Below are positions 41,925-51,114 of a DNA stretch of 56,899 nt, piece after piece (position 1 is the first letter of the stretch; each line of letters starts with the position of its first letter). The notes below the pieces were generated by a model. That model saw nothing but the letters and a program-made list of their open reading frames with translations. It made no database searches and had not been told where the DNA came from. Where the stretch lies: positions 1-56,899 of IMG/VR virus record IMGVR_UViG_3300020183_000087; one strand, written 5' to 3'. Both the position numbers and the translations under genes were made by a program. The stretch is from a virus.

Positions 41925-44297
41925 TTATGCTACACCCTTTATCCCATAAATTGCTAAATTTTTACTACGAGATCTGCTACTATAAGCAACATCAAAACTA
42001 GTATCAATATCTCTTTGACCCACACTCTGTTGACCTTTAACATTTGTCTTGTTCTTAATCGTTGTAGCAGTTATCTCAACCTTTCTTACTGGAGGAGAGA
42101 TGTTTGATGCCACTGTCATATTCCTCTTGGGAAGAACATTTGATTGTGGTTGCATAACAGCAGGATGCCTATTAAACATCGTATCATAACCATCTGATTC
42201 CTGCCCAAGCTGTTTCATAGCACGAATTTGTGCTTGTATCCTTTTTTGTATAATTCCATTATTCTGTCTGACATTTGAACCCATAAAGGATCCACTTTGA
42301 ACTGGTCTTGGTTTTGGGACGCTTACTTGAACAGGATCATAAGGACTCCAATCTCGGATAAAACTTGACTTAGATTTTTGATTATATCGTTGAACCTCAG
42401 GTTGAGAGAACTGTTGTCCAGTAATTTGCGGTAATCTAATTCTATTAAGATTCATTCCAAGGAATTTATTCTGATATCCCATATCAGTATACCTTGGTGC
42501 CATTACACTACCAGTTCCTGGTAATCCAAGATTACCTAAAGCATTCAATCCCTTACCAATAAGCCCACCACCATAAGCAAGTTGAACGTTATTTGTGTTG
42601 ATAAATTTAGGGGCGTTAGTTCCCCCATGTTTTTTATTTAATTTTTTCAGTCGATCTATTCCAAGTTCTTGTGCTGCACCAGGAACAAGAACAAATTCTT
42701 TTGGTCTTAATGCAGTAAGTTGAGTATCTCTTCCTGCTCCAGCAACAGTAACACCAGTCTCTTTAGTTATTTCACCGTCACCACCATAAGGTGTAACCAT
42801 TTGCTCACCACCGCCAGCAAACCCTTTTATTAATCCACCACCACTTGCTCCCTGAAGAGATCCAGTTGGAGATGCAGGTCTAAGGTTACCCGTACTTGGC
42901 ATTTTATCTGCCATCGTATCGGTCCCCTGCACCGATAGTGCTTTTCCTCTATCTACTTTTGACTGTTGATCTGCTTGAATACCTGCTGCTTTACGCTGTC
43001 CTGTAACCTCATTTGCAAGAAGTGCAGTTCCACCTATTGCTAAAGCACCAGCAACATAGGGATTTTTCCTTATAAAATTCAACAGCATAGGAATTCCCTT
43101 CCTTGCCATTGTAATTGTTAATTTAGTTAAAGTACCTAGAACTGTTCTAATTAATGCACCAGCAGAAGTTCCAAATAGTAAAAACGCAGCAAGTAACGCA
43201 GGCCACCAATCTTTTATAAACCTAAAAATTGTATCTACTTTCTTTTTATTTGCTGGATCTGCAAACCACTGAAATAACTTTAGTACTAAATGCCCGACAA
43301 GAACAGTTGTTAAGAATTTAATGATTCTATCTAAAAGACTTTGGACTGGAGATAACATCTTTTTGGCAAGTGCCAGAACTGCCTTCCCACCTTTTTCTAA
43401 AAGATTCTCTTTATCTTGTCTCTTTTTACCTTCTTTTAATCTCCTATCTTTCTCCAACTCCTTTTTAATCATGGAGATTTGTTGAGTCATTAAATCAGCA
43501 ATTGACTCAACAGTTTTTCTAATTGCAGCAATATCATCCGCAATTGCTGCAAGACCAACTAACTTTTTATCACCCTCTTCTTTTTCTGGGAACGCTACTT
43601 TTTGTGCAACAAAAAATGATCCTGTTCTAATTGCTAAAGGTCCACCACCAAATCCTTCGGTATTTACACTCTTTCTTTTAATTCTAAATCTACCAACCTT
43701 ACCCTTTACTCTCTTCCATTCATTTGTTAGCAATTCTGCTTCTTCAGTAGGAATACTAGTGCCAGACATTCTAGCAGCAGCCATTCTCTCCCTTAAAAGA
43801 GACATGTATGTTGCATAATCTATATCAAAAACATTATCAAGTCCTAAAAGTTTTAGGATACGTTCATCAACATCTTCATCAACAAGATCTTCTTCACTAA
43901 CACCCTCATATAATTTCTCTTTACCTGGTGGTTCTTGTTGTGAACTATCATCAGTAGGAACCAATGCTCCTTTATCTTTTTCCTTTGGGAGGTCTTTTTT
44001 AGTTCCTGAATTTTCTACATAATATTCCCACAAATATACAATATAGTTGTTAAAAGACTCCCATTCTTTTGGGTTTTGGGGTCTAGCGTGAGTTGGTGAT
44101 GGATAATCTTTTGTTGAATTATCCCAAGCACTTAAAAAGATATCTTTAACTCTATCAGCATTTACATTATAAGTATTTGCAATCAAGAATTTAGCAAACT
44201 CCATTCTTTCAGCAAGAATGGATCTCCAGAGTCCACGCTTTGCTTGAACAGAAGAGTAAGATATAAACTTTTCTACATACTTGGGTTTATCCGCCAT
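41925..44297 (-). CDS. Tail tape-measure/hub-like membrane protein
   Basis: A 790-residue protein. N-terminal globular part, a charged acidic linker (about 100-150), a coiled coil (MIKKELEKDRRLKEGKKR), then hydrophobic segments near residues 335-430 (FLTTVLVGHLVLKLFQWF, WWPALLAAFLLFGTSAG, YVAGALAIGGTALLA). The first hydrophobic part resembles the matching segment of the next gene (DRIKQFLGTVFTGFLV), so both may derive from one tape-measure-like ancestor. The rest is low-complexity. It probably sits inside the tail tube and enters the host membrane. Confidence 0.6.
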   Translation of the reverse strand: MADKPKYVEKFISYSSVQAKRGLWRSILAERMEFAKFLIANTYNVNADRVKDIFLSAWDNSTKDYPSPTHARPQNPKEWESFNNYIVYLWEYYVENSGTKKDLPKEKDKGALVPTDDSSQQEPPGKEKLYEGVSEEDLVDEDVDERILKLLGLDNVFDIDYATYMSLLRERMAAARMSGTSIPTEEAELLTNEWKRVKGKVGRFRIKRKSVNTEGFGGGPLAIRTGSFFVAQKVAFPEKEEGDKKLVGLAAIADDIAAIRKTVESIADLMTQQISMIKKELEKDRRLKEGKKRQDKENLLEKGGKAVLALAKKMLSPVQSLLDRIIKFLTTVLVGHLVLKLFQWFADPANKKKVDTIFRFIKDWWPALLAAFLLFGTSAGALIRTVLGTLTKLTITMARKGIPMLLNFIRKNPYVAGALAIGGTALLANEVTGQRKAAGIQADQQSKVDRGKALSVQGTDTMADKMPSTGNLRPASPTGSLQGASGGGLIKGFAGGGEQMVTPYGGDGEITKETGVTVAGAGRDTQLTALRPKEFVLVPGAAQELGIDRLKKLNKKHGGTNAPKFINTNNVQLAYGGGLIGKGLNALGNLGLPGTGSVMAPRYTDMGYQNKFLGMNLNRIRLPQITGQQFSQPEVQRYNQKSKSSFIRDWSPYDPVQVSVPKPRPVQSGSFMGSNVRQNNGIIQKRIQAQIRAMKQLGQESDGYDTMFNRHPAVMQPQSNVLPKRNMTVASNISPPVRKVEITATTIKNKTNVKGQQSVGQRDIDTSFDVAYSSRSRSKNLAIYGIKGVA

Positions 44298-44454
44298 TTT
44301 GTTGTTGCTTTAATTTCTCTTCTTCTAAATGAGCCTTCAACAGAGCAACATATATATCTCGCTCCCATGGTATTAGATTTTCAATTTCAGTTAATGAATA
44401 TTTATGATACTGTATCAAAGCAAAATTCAATTTATAATAATTCTCTAAGTCCAT
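44287..44454 (-). CDS. 51: gp51-like baseplate hub assembly protein
   Basis: A 55-residue protein starting MDLENYYKLNFALIQY, with SLTEIENLIPWERDIYVALL and a basic tail. Small proteins of this kind directly after gp26 are listed as gp51, a catalyst of hub assembly, in T4-like phages. Its TAA overlaps the ATG of the 790-residue gene (ATGGCGGATAA). Confidence 0.7.
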   Translation of the reverse strand: MDLENYYKLNFALIQYHKYSLTEIENLIPWERDIYVALLKAHLEEEKLKQQQNGG

Positions 44455-44465
44455 GTGAGAGAGGG

Positions 44466-45185
44466 CTATGCGAAAAAACTTGAGAGTCCCTCCAGAACAA
44501 CAGTGCTTTCAACCCCAGTCTTAGGATTCTTAACTTTAATTTCGTGAGACAATTTTGGCATAGTCTCAAAAAATTTCTCAATTTGTTTGAATTGAGATGA
44601 ATTCATTTGATCCAGAAATTCAACAACTTCTTTTTTAGTTATATCTGAAGTTGCCCAAGATTCTTCTTCAGTATAAATTTGATCGATACATGTAGCAATA
44701 AGATCAAAAGATTGTTCGACTGTTCCACCAGAAGCAAAGTCAAAATTGTTTTTAATAAACTGATCAAGAGATGGATATTTCATTTCCATCATGATACTAT
44801 CATCAACTTTGATCTGCTTATTGTGATCATCATTTTTCTTAACACCGATGTCATCGATGTTAATTTTAACTGGCACTAAAGTTTCTTCATCATCTGGACA
44901 AATAACATTAACCTCCAGATCTTCTCCTACAGACTTTCCTCTAATGTTAAGGAATAGATATTCAATATCAAATGTAGGAAGTTCTTCTACTTTAATGCTT
45001 TTTGTTAAGACACAATTTTTAATTACCGTTTTGATTGCAGTAGTAATTTGTTTTGTGTCTTCACTTTCTAAGGCAAGAACAAGAAGTTTTTCTTCTCTTA
45101 CCAAAAAAGGTCTATATTGAATTGGTTTTCCAGTTGATGGCAATTCAAGTTCATATGTTGGCGTAGATATCTTAGGTAAAGGCAT
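44466..45185 (-). CDS. 26: gp26-like baseplate hub protein
   Basis: A 239-residue protein starting MPLPKISTPTYELELPS, followed by YRPFLVREEKLLVLALES and FLNIRGKSVGEDLEV. This opening is characteristic of T4 gp26-type hub subunits in cyanophages, and the C-terminal QFKQIEKFFETMPKLSH agrees. A late-promoter box lies upstream. It is the first gene of the hub operon. Confidence 0.82.
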   Translation of the reverse strand: MPLPKISTPTYELELPSTGKPIQYRPFLVREEKLLVLALESEDTKQITTAIKTVIKNCVLTKSIKVEELPTFDIEYLFLNIRGKSVGEDLEVNVICPDDEETLVPVKINIDDIGVKKNDDHNKQIKVDDSIMMEMKYPSLDQFIKNNFDFASGGTVEQSFDLIATCIDQIYTEEESWATSDITKKEVVEFLDQMNSSQFKQIEKFFETMPKLSHEIKVKNPKTGVESTVVLEGLSSFFA

Positions 45186-45213
45186 GATATTCTGATATAG
45201 GTTTCAGTGTGAT

Positions 45214-45220
45214 TATTTAG
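45214..45220 (-). promoter_or_regulatory. T4-like late promoter box CTAAATA
   Basis: CTAAATA on the minus strand, followed by ATCACACTG, 29 bases before the ATG at 45185. It lies a few bases past the stop of the gp54-like gene and should drive the hub operon from gp26 on. Confidence 0.55.
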
Positions 45221-45223
45221 TTC

Positions 45224-46141
45224 TTAATTGTTTAACGTTTGTCCAAGAATTCTTTCAAGTGATTGTCTACCAATTTCATTTGCAACTGAGGATCTAGAAG
45301 TTCCCTCTAATGCTCTCACTCCAAGTGGACTTCTAGCTAAACTTGCCACTGCGGCAGCACCTCTTATTCTATCCAATTCTTGCTGAGAATATCTCCAACT
45401 AGCACGGGTATTACTTTGATTTGGGGCAGTAGTGGTTGGCAATGGAACTGCGGGAGCATTTGGATTTCTTGAACTTGAGTTTGATGTGCCACTAAGAATA
45501 GTTGTATCAATATAATAACGAGTATATGTAAATGAAACAGTAACTTTTAATAAATCAGACTGGTCATAAGATACTGGCACAGAATTAATTGCTTTTGGAT
45601 AAGCACCAGCAAAATTGTAAATTAAAAGTGGCACTGCTCCAGTAAATCCAGATCCAAGATTTTTTTCAAACTTTGTAACAGACATTGTTGTTTGATACTC
45701 TTTTGGATATCTTACTCTAGAATAAAAATTTGGTTGATTAATGTTTTTTCCTTTTTGCTCATTAGTAATAAATCTCAACCAAGCATCAAAAAATCTAATC
45801 TGGTGGTAATTACTGTTTTGCGTCACTAAAAAAGTAAAGTCTATAGTATCATCATATAATCTACGATATGCATGTTTCTCGGTAACTCCAGTATAATCCA
45901 TAGTCTCTATGGTGGCAAGACTAGATCCAGGAAGAGAAGCTTCAAGACAAGTTAATTCCATTAATTCTTTATCATAACTTAATCCAAACTCATCATTAAA
46001 ATATTTTGTTAACGGAATACCCTTGTCTGGTACTGGAGGAGGTTCTATAATAACAGAGTAAATTGAAGTTAGAGCAGGATTAAGAATCCTACTCTTCAAT
46101 GTATTCATCGTAACTCCAGAAGATATTGGAGGAGTTGACAT
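45224..46141 (-). CDS. 54: gp54-like baseplate-tail tube initiator
   Basis: A 305-residue protein with a tail-tube-like core (YSVIIEPPPVPDKG, ELTCLEASLPGSSL, DDTIDFTFLVTQNS, FFDAWLRFITNEQKG). This fold is shared by gp19 and gp54 of T4. The C-terminal 90 residues are low-complexity (NSSSRNPNAPAVPLP). It faces gp4 across a shared promoter gap and lies two genes from gp48. Confidence 0.68.
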   Translation of the reverse strand: MSTPPISSGVTMNTLKSRILNPALTSIYSVIIEPPPVPDKGIPLTKYFNDEFGLSYDKELMELTCLEASLPGSSLATIETMDYTGVTEKHAYRRLYDDTIDFTFLVTQNSNYHQIRFFDAWLRFITNEQKGKNINQPNFYSRVRYPKEYQTTMSVTKFEKNLGSGFTGAVPLLIYNFAGAYPKAINSVPVSYDQSDLLKVTVSFTYTRYYIDTTILSGTSNSSSRNPNAPAVPLPTTTAPNQSNTRASWRYSQQELDRIRGAAAVASLARSPLGVRALEGTSRSSVANEIGRQSLERILGQTLNN

Positions 46142-46148
46142 CTAAATA
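46142..46148 (+). promoter_or_regulatory. Late promoter box in the divergent gap
   Basis: CTAAATA on the plus strand 34 bases before the ATG at 46183, followed by TTTATATTATATG. The gap (46142-46182) separates the minus-strand gp54-like gene from the plus-strand gp4 operon. Confidence 0.5.
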
Positions 46149-46182
46149 AAGTTAACTGTTTATATTATATGTAGTATACTTA

Positions 46183-46626
46183 ATGAACGAAAGTATAAAA
46201 AGTAAGTATAGACCATCTTATCCACAAAAATATAAAGGTAATCCCAATAATATTATTTGTAGAAGCAGTTGGGAGAGAAAATTTTGTGCTTGGTGTGACC
46301 TAAATGAGAATATAATTGAGTGGGCAAGTGAAGAATTTTATATCCCCTACATATCTCCATTAGACAAAAAAATTCACAGGTATTTTCCAGATTTTATTAT
46401 AAAAGTAAAAGAATCTACTGGTCAACTTAAAACTTATGTTATTGAAGTAAAACCAAGAAGACAAACTTTACCACCAACAAGAAAGTCAAGAGTTACAAAA
46501 TCTTTTATCTACGAAGCAAAAACTTATGAAGTCAATAAAGCAAAATGGAGAGCTGCTGAAGAATGGTGTAAGGATAGAAGATTAGAATTTAAAATCATCA
46601 CAGAAGACGAACTAGGAATCAAGTAA
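46183..46626 (+). CDS. 4: gp4-like head completion nuclease
   Basis: A 147-residue protein starting with YRPSYPQKYKGNPNN, then SWERKFCAWCDLNENIIEW, DFIIKVKE and TYVIEVKPRRQTLPP, which is the T4 gp4 (also gp50) pattern. The D...E-x-K residues form a nuclease-like active site. The protein finishes heads before tail joining. Its length (T4 about 150) is normal. Its stop overlaps the next start by one base (TAATG). Confidence 0.85.
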   Translation: MNESIKSKYRPSYPQKYKGNPNNIICRSSWERKFCAWCDLNENIIEWASEEFYIPYISPLDKKIHRYFPDFIIKVKESTGQLKTYVIEVKPRRQTLPPTRKSRVTKSFIYEAKTYEVNKAKWRAAEEWCKDRRLEFKIITEDELGIK

Positions 46627-47273
46627 TGGCGAAAAAAACTCTCTTTGAGGAATTAAAAGAAGAGGTAGACGCAGAGGAAGGTAGATCTCCATTTTTTTAT
46701 AGGAGAGCATATCGTAGATTGACACGACAATATTTGAGTAATCCAAAAAAGTTTATACTTGATGAAAAAAGAGATTCTGCACAAGAAGATCCTGATGACC
46801 AAGATGAGAATTTATTAAGAAGAGTTCCTAGGCAGGGACATATTTACATGTTTGAATATGCTCCACCATTTAAAAAGGATGTAAAAATATTTGACCCATT
46901 TCCATTGGTCTATGTCATTTCTTTTGATGGTAGATCTTTTACTGGTTGCAACTTACATTACATTCATCCAATCAAAAGAAAGATAGTCCTTGAGAATTTA
47001 AAAGAAGGTAAATTAACATTGCCTTATAGTTCCATATCTAAATATATAATAAGTCAAATTGATGGACTTCTTTTAGATATTGCATTTAGTGAGTGGTCTG
47101 TTGCCGCCAACTTGCCAATTGAAGGATTTGTTTCTATTATAAATGGTGAGCAAAAAGATTTAATGTTAGAAGACATTTGGAAGCAAACAAACAAATCGTT
47201 TAGACGGATGTTGAGAGGATCCAGAATATACAAAGGATATGGTCAAAAAGACCAAGATTTTAAAGGAACTTAA
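46626..47273 (+). CDS. Conserved-type protein of the tail-assembly operon
   Basis: A 215-residue protein with FEELKEEVDAEEG at the start, YMFEYAPPFKKDVKIFD and PLVYVISFDG, and a basic end. Its position between gp4 and gp48 is that of an uncharacterised protein in cyanophages. No domain is recognised; the acidic-to-basic layout suggests a structural or assembly role. Confidence 0.6.
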   Translation: MAKKTLFEELKEEVDAEEGRSPFFYRRAYRRLTRQYLSNPKKFILDEKRDSAQEDPDDQDENLLRRVPRQGHIYMFEYAPPFKKDVKIFDPFPLVYVISFDGRSFTGCNLHYIHPIKRKIVLENLKEGKLTLPYSSISKYIISQIDGLLLDIAFSEWSVAANLPIEGFVSIINGEQKDLMLEDIWKQTNKSFRRMLRGSRIYKGYGQKDQDFKGT

Positions 47274-47276
47274 CCA

Positions 47277-48728
47277 ATGTCAGCGCAAACAGTAACAGGT
47301 AGTCAAATATCAAATATACCCACAAATCTTCGGGCAGCAAGTTGGTGGGTTAGTGGTACACAAATAGGAACAGGAGGAAATACAAATGTTCGGGTTAGAA
47401 CGGCCACTGCGCCAGGAAATGGGTTAACATATGCTTTTGCAGTAGACCCACAAGGCAATTTGGATTATAACAGGATTATAGCAACAAGAAGAGCTGATAC
47501 TGGTGTTTGGGAACCCACACCTTATGCTAGTACAATCGGAACAGCGTTTGCAGATAGCATAGCAAACAGTGGTAGTATTTTGAATGCTTTTAATGCAGGA
47601 ACAAACCAAGCAGTGGGTGCTGGGCTGGCGGCAGCGGGATCACCATCAGGCCCTAATGCAATAGCAAGTGTTTTAACGGGGGGTGTTCAAGGGGGAAGGT
47701 TCGCAGATCAACTGGGTGTTAGATCACCAGGGGCAGCGCCGCAGTCTGGGAGAACTGGAGGAGACGCGGACGTAACTGGAACTCGTAATCAAGTAAGAGA
47801 TACAATAAACAGTCTTAGCACTACCGCTTTATCCATAATAGGAGAACCTGCTAAAGCAAGGGAGGCAGCTGTTGCTGGACTGAGATACCCAGAAGAATTT
47901 AAACTAGACAGTGGTATGGATTATGTTCAATTCTCATCTAAGACATACGGCAACAAAAATATTAACACAACCACTTTCACAACTGGAGACAGGTCTAGCA
48001 AAAATGCTAAAACAGAAGAATTCGTAATTTTACCAATTCAATCGTCTATAAGTGATGCAAATACAGTTGGATGGAATGAAGAGACTTTTAATCCAGCCCA
48101 AATAATTGGAGCAAATTTAGCAATAGCTGGAATTTCTCAGGGTGTTGGAGGATTTGTTGGTAGTCTTCAAGAAGCTCTTAAAAAGGCTGGTAACCCAGCA
48201 CTTCAAGGTTCAGTAGAAAAAGCAATCATTGCATACTTTACTGAACAAGCAATAGGAACACAAGTTTTATCAAAAGTATCAGGAGCAGTATTTAATCCAA
48301 ATACTGAGTTATTGTTTCAGGGTCCTCAACTTAGATCCTTTAGTTTTACTTTTAAACTAACTCCTAGATCAGAGATTGAGTCTGAAATTGTTAGACAAAT
48401 TATTGGATTTTTTAAACGCAATATGTCCCCGCAAACAGAAAAAAGTGGATTGTATTTAAAAGCACCTAAAATTTTTCAAATTGATTATTTCCACAAGGGA
48501 AAAAAAGATCATCCTGGTATAGGTTTGATTAAAGATTGTGCTCTTCAGTCATGTAATGTTGATTACACTCCTGATGGGAGTTACATGTCATTTGAAAATG
48601 GTGCAATGGTCTCTTATAATTTGTCACTACAATTCATGGAATTAGAGCCCATATATGCAAAAGATTATGATGAAGAAACTGGAAAGGTTGGCAACAAAGA
48701 CGCTAAGAATCACCTAATAGGTTATTAA
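47277..48728 (+). CDS. 48: gp48-like baseplate tail tube cap
   Basis: A 483-residue protein. The low-complexity N-terminal half is rich in G, A and T. The C-terminal half holds the conserved core: RSFSFTFKLTPRSEIE, IIGFFKRNMSPQ, ENGAMVSYNLSLQFMELEPI. This matches gp48 tube caps of T4-like cyanophages and fits its place before gp53. It ends four bases before the gp53 start. Confidence 0.82.
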   Translation: MSAQTVTGSQISNIPTNLRAASWWVSGTQIGTGGNTNVRVRTATAPGNGLTYAFAVDPQGNLDYNRIIATRRADTGVWEPTPYASTIGTAFADSIANSGSILNAFNAGTNQAVGAGLAAAGSPSGPNAIASVLTGGVQGGRFADQLGVRSPGAAPQSGRTGGDADVTGTRNQVRDTINSLSTTALSIIGEPAKAREAAVAGLRYPEEFKLDSGMDYVQFSSKTYGNKNINTTTFTTGDRSSKNAKTEEFVILPIQSSISDANTVGWNEETFNPAQIIGANLAIAGISQGVGGFVGSLQEALKKAGNPALQGSVEKAIIAYFTEQAIGTQVLSKVSGAVFNPNTELLFQGPQLRSFSFTFKLTPRSEIESEIVRQIIGFFKRNMSPQTEKSGLYLKAPKIFQIDYFHKGKKDHPGIGLIKDCALQSCNVDYTPDGSYMSFENGAMVSYNLSLQFMELEPIYAKDYDEETGKVGNKDAKNHLIGY

Positions 48729-48732
48729 AGAA

Positions 48733-51114
48733 ATGCCCAGAGAATATTTTAAACAGGTTCCCAATTTTGAATATGCCGCGTTTGGTATAGAAAGAAATTC
48801 TATATCAGATTATACTACTGTAAAAAATCTTTTCAAGAGAGCTAAGATAAGAGAAGATATTTTTCAAAATATTTCTTATTTTCAAAAATATACAATTCAG
48901 GGCGATGAAAGACCAGACCAAGTAGCTGATTTGTTTTATGACGACCCAACACTAGATTGGTTGGTATTAACCGCAAATAATATCAATAATGTTTATGATG
49001 AATGGCCAAAAACTCAGTATGCTTTTAATGAACACCTTTTACAAAAATATGGAAGTTATGAGAATTTATATTCAGGAATACATCATTACGAAACCACAGA
49101 AGTTGTAACAAGAGCAGGATACATTATTGTAGAAGGTGGTAAAGAAGTCAATGAAGGATTTTTTAAGGCTCCAGAATATGAAATAGAATTAGACCCAAAT
49201 GTTGAATTACCAAAAATTATTCCTGGTATTTTTGCAGCAGGAACAGCATCTGTTAATCCTGTATCTGGAACCGTTACTCAATTAGTATTAACAGGTCCTG
49301 GAGCAGGATATACTGGCATTGGGTCTGTGACAATCACACCACCACCAAATCCAAGAAAAGGAATAGTAGATGTAGCACTCAATGTTCCCCCAGATGAAAG
49401 AGAAGTTGGAGCAATCACAATCATAGATGCTGGAACTGGATATACATTCCAACCAACAATCACATTTAGTGATCCTCCACCAACAATCACTGCACAACTA
49501 ACACCAGTTATTAGTGTTGGTGGATCGATAACTTCCATGACAATCACAAATCAGGGAGATGGATACACATTTACTCCAACAATCACAATAGATCCACCAC
49601 CTGATGTTATTAGTAGTGCATTATTCATTACAGATTCTAATTTTACCGTAGAATCTGGATTTGAAGGATTCTTTATGGATGCACTAGGTATAAGAGTATA
49701 TACATGCCATGGAGCAAGCACTTATACTAGTGGTGTGATTGAACATTATGAGTTATCATCACCTTACAATATAACAAGTGGAACTCAAATTGCAACACGC
49801 ACATTAAACTTTGGCGGTGTATCTTTCATATACTTAACTGGTATTGAATTTAAACCAGATGGAACAAGAATGTATGTTTCTGGTTTAACAGGATCTGGAT
49901 TTAAGATTGCACAATATGATCTATCGACAGACTGGGATATTAGCACCGCAACAGTAGCAGGTGCAATCAGTATGCCAGCATCCTCTGGTATAAGGATGCA
50001 AGATGATGGATTTTATCTTTACATTGTTGACATTCAAGATCCAGATACAATTAAAAAATACGAATTACTGACTGAATGGAATATAACAACTTTAAGACCT
50101 CTTCCATCCCAACAAGCTAATATACAATCATTAACTGGAGAAACTTCAGTCCGTGGTTTTGCCTTTAAAGATGATGGAACAAAACTCTATGTCTCTGGAA
50201 CAGATACCAGACAAATGCACGTATTAGAATTAGGTGCAAATTGGGACTTAGATAGTTTTACTTTGCTAGGTTCTCGTAATATTCAAACAGATAGTGGAGA
50301 CACTATTCCAATGGATGCTTATGCAAATCCATCTGAAACCTTCTTTATCGTTGGTGGATCTAGCAATAGAAAATTATATCGCTACAGTACAGACATTACT
50401 GCTACTGCAACAGCAACTGTTGGAGTAGGAACTACAACATCAGAAAAGATTGTTAGTATAACAATCACAAAGGCAGGTGCGGGTTATACTGCAACCAATC
50501 CACCAAACATTTATATTCAACCGCCAATCCCACATAGAACGGCAACTGGATACGTATTAATCAACAATGGTGGAGTTTCTGATGTTGTCATGGTAGACCG
50601 TGGTTATAATTACAGAACTCCTCCAACTGCTGTAATTGAAAATCCACTTCCACCAATTACAGCAACTGGAGACGTAAAAACAGAAAATGGTAAAGTAATT
50701 GAGTTAACTCTCAGAAATCCTGGTAGAGGATATAACAGTCCTCCAGATCTTATTTTTAGTAAGCCTGGTAATTTATATGAACCTCAAGTTAATGAAGTTT
50801 TTGAAAGAAATGGGCAAGAATGGAAGTATGATGGATTTAATTGGAGAAAAAGAATTAGTTATGGTACAGTTTATTTTGATACTAGAGCAGCAGAAATTTT
50901 AGAGATTAGTGGTAGAGAATCTTGTGTTCCAGTAACAAACTTTCAATATGAAGAACGTGTTGAAAATGAAAAAAGAAATATTTACGTACTAAAACCAGAT
51001 TACTTGACCATCGTTTTAGATGATATTGAAAATATTATGGAATACAAAGAAGGTTCTGAACAGTATGTGTCCAGAACCCTTAAGAAAGGAGATAATCCTC
51101 GTTTATATGATTAA
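48733..51114 (+). CDS. 53: gp53-like baseplate wedge, enlarged by insertions
   Basis: A 793-residue protein, about four times the length of T4 gp53 (about 196). The two ends are gp53: FKQVPNFEYAAFGIERNS and DDPTLDWLVLTANNINN at the start, EVFERNGQEWKYDGFNW and TIVLDDIENIMEYKEGS at the end. Between them lie GxGY-type repeats (GPGAGYTGIG, DAGTGYTFQP, NQGDGYTFTP, KAGAGYTATN, NPGRGYNSPP) and a central block of about 260 residues with propeller-like blades (FKPDGTRMYVSG, FKDDGTKLYVSG). The insert may form a beta-propeller on the baseplate surface. Confidence 0.82.
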   Translation: MPREYFKQVPNFEYAAFGIERNSISDYTTVKNLFKRAKIREDIFQNISYFQKYTIQGDERPDQVADLFYDDPTLDWLVLTANNINNVYDEWPKTQYAFNEHLLQKYGSYENLYSGIHHYETTEVVTRAGYIIVEGGKEVNEGFFKAPEYEIELDPNVELPKIIPGIFAAGTASVNPVSGTVTQLVLTGPGAGYTGIGSVTITPPPNPRKGIVDVALNVPPDEREVGAITIIDAGTGYTFQPTITFSDPPPTITAQLTPVISVGGSITSMTITNQGDGYTFTPTITIDPPPDVISSALFITDSNFTVESGFEGFFMDALGIRVYTCHGASTYTSGVIEHYELSSPYNITSGTQIATRTLNFGGVSFIYLTGIEFKPDGTRMYVSGLTGSGFKIAQYDLSTDWDISTATVAGAISMPASSGIRMQDDGFYLYIVDIQDPDTIKKYELLTEWNITTLRPLPSQQANIQSLTGETSVRGFAFKDDGTKLYVSGTDTRQMHVLELGANWDLDSFTLLGSRNIQTDSGDTIPMDAYANPSETFFIVGGSSNRKLYRYSTDITATATATVGVGTTTSEKIVSITITKAGAGYTATNPPNIYIQPPIPHRTATGYVLINNGGVSDVVMVDRGYNYRTPPTAVIENPLPPITATGDVKTENGKVIELTLRNPGRGYNSPPDLIFSKPGNLYEPQVNEVFERNGQEWKYDGFNWRKRISYGTVYFDTRAAEILEISGRESCVPVTNFQYEERVENEKRNIYVLKPDYLTIVLDDIENIMEYKEGSEQYVSRTLKKGDNPRLYD

